Part shown: positions 62,949 to 64,000 of the stretch, one piece after another
How the letters are laid out: every line of letters starts with the position of its first letter
Numbering within the stretch: the stretch's first letter is position 1
Assembly: GCF_000241305.1 (NCBI RefSeq)
Contig: NZ_BAEH01000036.1
Location: 1-64,000 of the forward strand
Direction of reading: 5' to 3'
Origin: Gordonia effusa NBRC 100432
Lineage (GTDB): Bacteria > Actinomycetota > Actinomycetes > Mycobacteriales > Mycobacteriaceae
Length of the DNA: 64,000 nucleotides
Position numbers and translations under genes: made by a program
Notes under the pieces: model-generated
Told to the model about the DNA's origin: nothing
The model's input: only the letters and a program-made list of their open reading frames with translations
Databases searched by the model: none

Positions 62949-64000
62949 CTAAACCTTCTGGTTGGGAGTTGGACGTATGTCGGCACCAGCACGCGTGGCA
63001 CTTAGTGCGGCGGCATTCGACAGGACTCGATCGGATAGTTCGCCGAGGCAGCTCAGATTCGGAAAACCGGGCCCTTGAGCGAGACCGGCAAGACTGGGCA
63101 AATGAAGTCTCGCCGCTAGCCCGTCGATCGCGAGGTCGTGTCCGATTGATGTCTCGATGCGGTCCTGGGTGATCGGACCGCCGACAGCTAGTTCGATGAA
63201 ATCGGTTGCCTCAGCGTCGAATAGATCGAAGAACCACAGCGGCTGGCCACCGGTGGCATCGACCACCAAGTCGTAGCCGTGCACCTGGTCGGGGCGGAAT
63301 TCGTTACGCAGGGTCAGCGCTACACCATCCCCTTCGGGCAGCACACGTATTACCCTGCCTTGCAAGTGATGCACCCGATCGTCATTGAGTAACGATTCTT
63401 GTACGCGAACCGAGAACACCCCGCGATCGGTGCGCCGCACCACATCTCGCCGTTCGGCCAGACTCAGGGCGCGCCACTTGATCGGGTCGCTATAGAGCGA
63501 ATTCTCGAAGAAGCTCTCGCCACGCGTGTATATCGTGGCGCCCGGCGAGATGACCGACACGGTAAGCACGTCATGCCGAACCAGTTCGTCGAGTGCGGAC
63601 CCGGCGGTTTCGCCGCCACCGATCACCGCGGCCCGCGAGGATACCGGCAGTTCCCGACGACCGGCACGGCGCCAGAATTCGGCGACGCTCAACACCCGGG
63701 GATGCTCGGCGAGTGCACGGGTGGACTGTCCGGGCCCGGTGAGCATCAGCCGTTCTGCCTCGACGGTCGACACATTGCCATCGGCCCCGACGACGGTGAC
63801 CGACCAGCGAAAGCCGCCGCGATCGTCGGTCGATGTGCAACCGATCGCAGTAGCGCGACCGCGGATCAGATCCAGGTCAGCCTTTTTCGCCACCCATTGC
63901 AGGTACTTCGCCCACAGGTTGTGTTCCGGGCTAGGCCGGCCACGATCGACCCACTCGGCGTAGGTTCCGCGTTCGACCAGAAAGGTAGTCCAACTGAACG
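62949..64000 (-). CDS. L-ornithine/L-lysine N-monooxygenase (MbtG/PvdA-like), 5' end outside window
   Basis: The frame stays open from the stop at 62949 to the window edge, so the gene is truncated at its N-terminus. The edge codons read FSWTTFLVERGTYAEWVD, then SPEHNLWAKYLQWVA, strongly reminiscent of MbtG and other flavin N-hydroxylases. Further on, AAVIGGGETAGSALDEL is the NADPH-binding Rossmann motif and IYTRGESFFENSLYSDP the conserved substrate-domain segment; DLVVDATGG lies near the second FAD contact. An internal GTG at 63893 is not the true start. It hydroxylates the side-chain amine that the adjacent formyltransferase would then formylate to a hydroxamate. Confidence 0.9.
   Translation of the reverse strand, partial: FSWTTFLVERGTYAEWVDRGRPSPEHNLWAKYLQWVAKKADLDLIRGRATAIGCTSTDDRGGFRWSVTVVGADGNVSTVEAERLMLTGPGQSTRALAEHPRVLSVAEFWRRAGRRELPVSSRAAVIGGGETAGSALDELVRHDVLTVSVISPGATIYTRGESFFENSLYSDPIKWRALSLAERRDVVRRTDRGVFSVRVQESLLNDDRVHHLQGRVIRVLPEGDGVALTLRNEFRPDQVHGYDLVVDATGGQPLWFFDLFDAEATDFIELAVGGPITQDRIETSIGHDLAIDGLAARLHLPSLAGLAQGPGFPNLSCLGELSDRVLSNAAALSATRAGADIRPTPNQKV

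Noticed and set aside
1-64000. tRNA, rRNA, insertion sequences or integrase/att sites
   Set aside because: I saw no transposase or integrase motifs, no rRNA segments and no convincing tRNA cloverleaf by eye; a tRNA scan would be decisive.

Overview
The window looks like the chromosome of a mycolic-acid-type actinomycete (Mycobacteriales), probably Gordonia or a close relative. Evidence: G+C-rich genes with many GTG starts and ATGA/GTGA overlaps, and a core whose gene order I recall from Mycobacterium tuberculosis Rv0427c-Rv0437c (xth, Rv0428c-like, def, DUF3263, LytR_C, sodC, YbdK-like ligase, Cdc48-like AAA, pssA, psd). Dispersed intergenic repeats containing TGGTCGAGTGCC and GTGTATCGAGA also fit Gordonia-like genomes. 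The genus call is inference.

Layout. (1) 1-12 kb: right edge of a biosynthetic locus. The last 48 residues of what looks like a thioesterase-terminated NRPS/PKS overlap an F420/flavin-type luciferase-like monooxygenase and a diverged partner. A large LAL-type LuxR regulator is on the opposite strand. A complete peptide/nickel-type ABC importer (lipoprotein, two permeases, fused double ATPase) follows, coupled to a large FAD/NAD(P)-binding protein. (2) 12-13.6 kb: ArsR-like regulator divergent from an MFS exporter, then a repeat-filled convergent gap. (3) 13.8-24.8 kb: amidase and small Pro/Gln-rich protein; two acyl-CoA dehydrogenases; DUF350 and SRPBCC proteins; psd-pssA-AAA ATPase; lipoprotein; glutamate decarboxylase. 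(4) 24.9-31.3 kb: complete Mrp/Mnh Na+/H+ antiporter operon with an A+B fusion. (5) 31.4-38.3 kb: the mycobacterial-type core block, interrupted by two probable RNase modules: an Abi/HEPN gene preceded by a non-coding stretch with a terminator-like hairpin, and a barnase-like RNase with its barstar-like inhibitor. (6) 38.3-39.6 kb: a 23-bp tandem repeat and a PhaC-like hydrolase. (7) 39.7 kb to the right edge: one leftward, translationally coupled operon of more than 24 kb encoding a probable hydroxamate siderophore assembly line. It contains an ornithine/lysine N-hydroxylase (cut by the window edge), an N-formyltransferase, four NRPS proteins, a type II thioesterase, and a KS-less AT-KR-ACP-ACP-methyltransferase protein.

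The most unusual signals are in regions 5 and 7. In region 7, three successive condensation domains lack the second (catalytic) histidine of HHxxxDG. One NRPS protein is only C-PCP. One protein ends with a C domain and the next begins with one. Two ACPs are encoded by 215-bp copies that differ at 6 positions. In region 5, the order putative promoter - short structured RNA - terminator - HEPN gene resembles an RNA-antitoxin/toxin arrangement. All assignments come from reading motifs and gene context; no database search was run.
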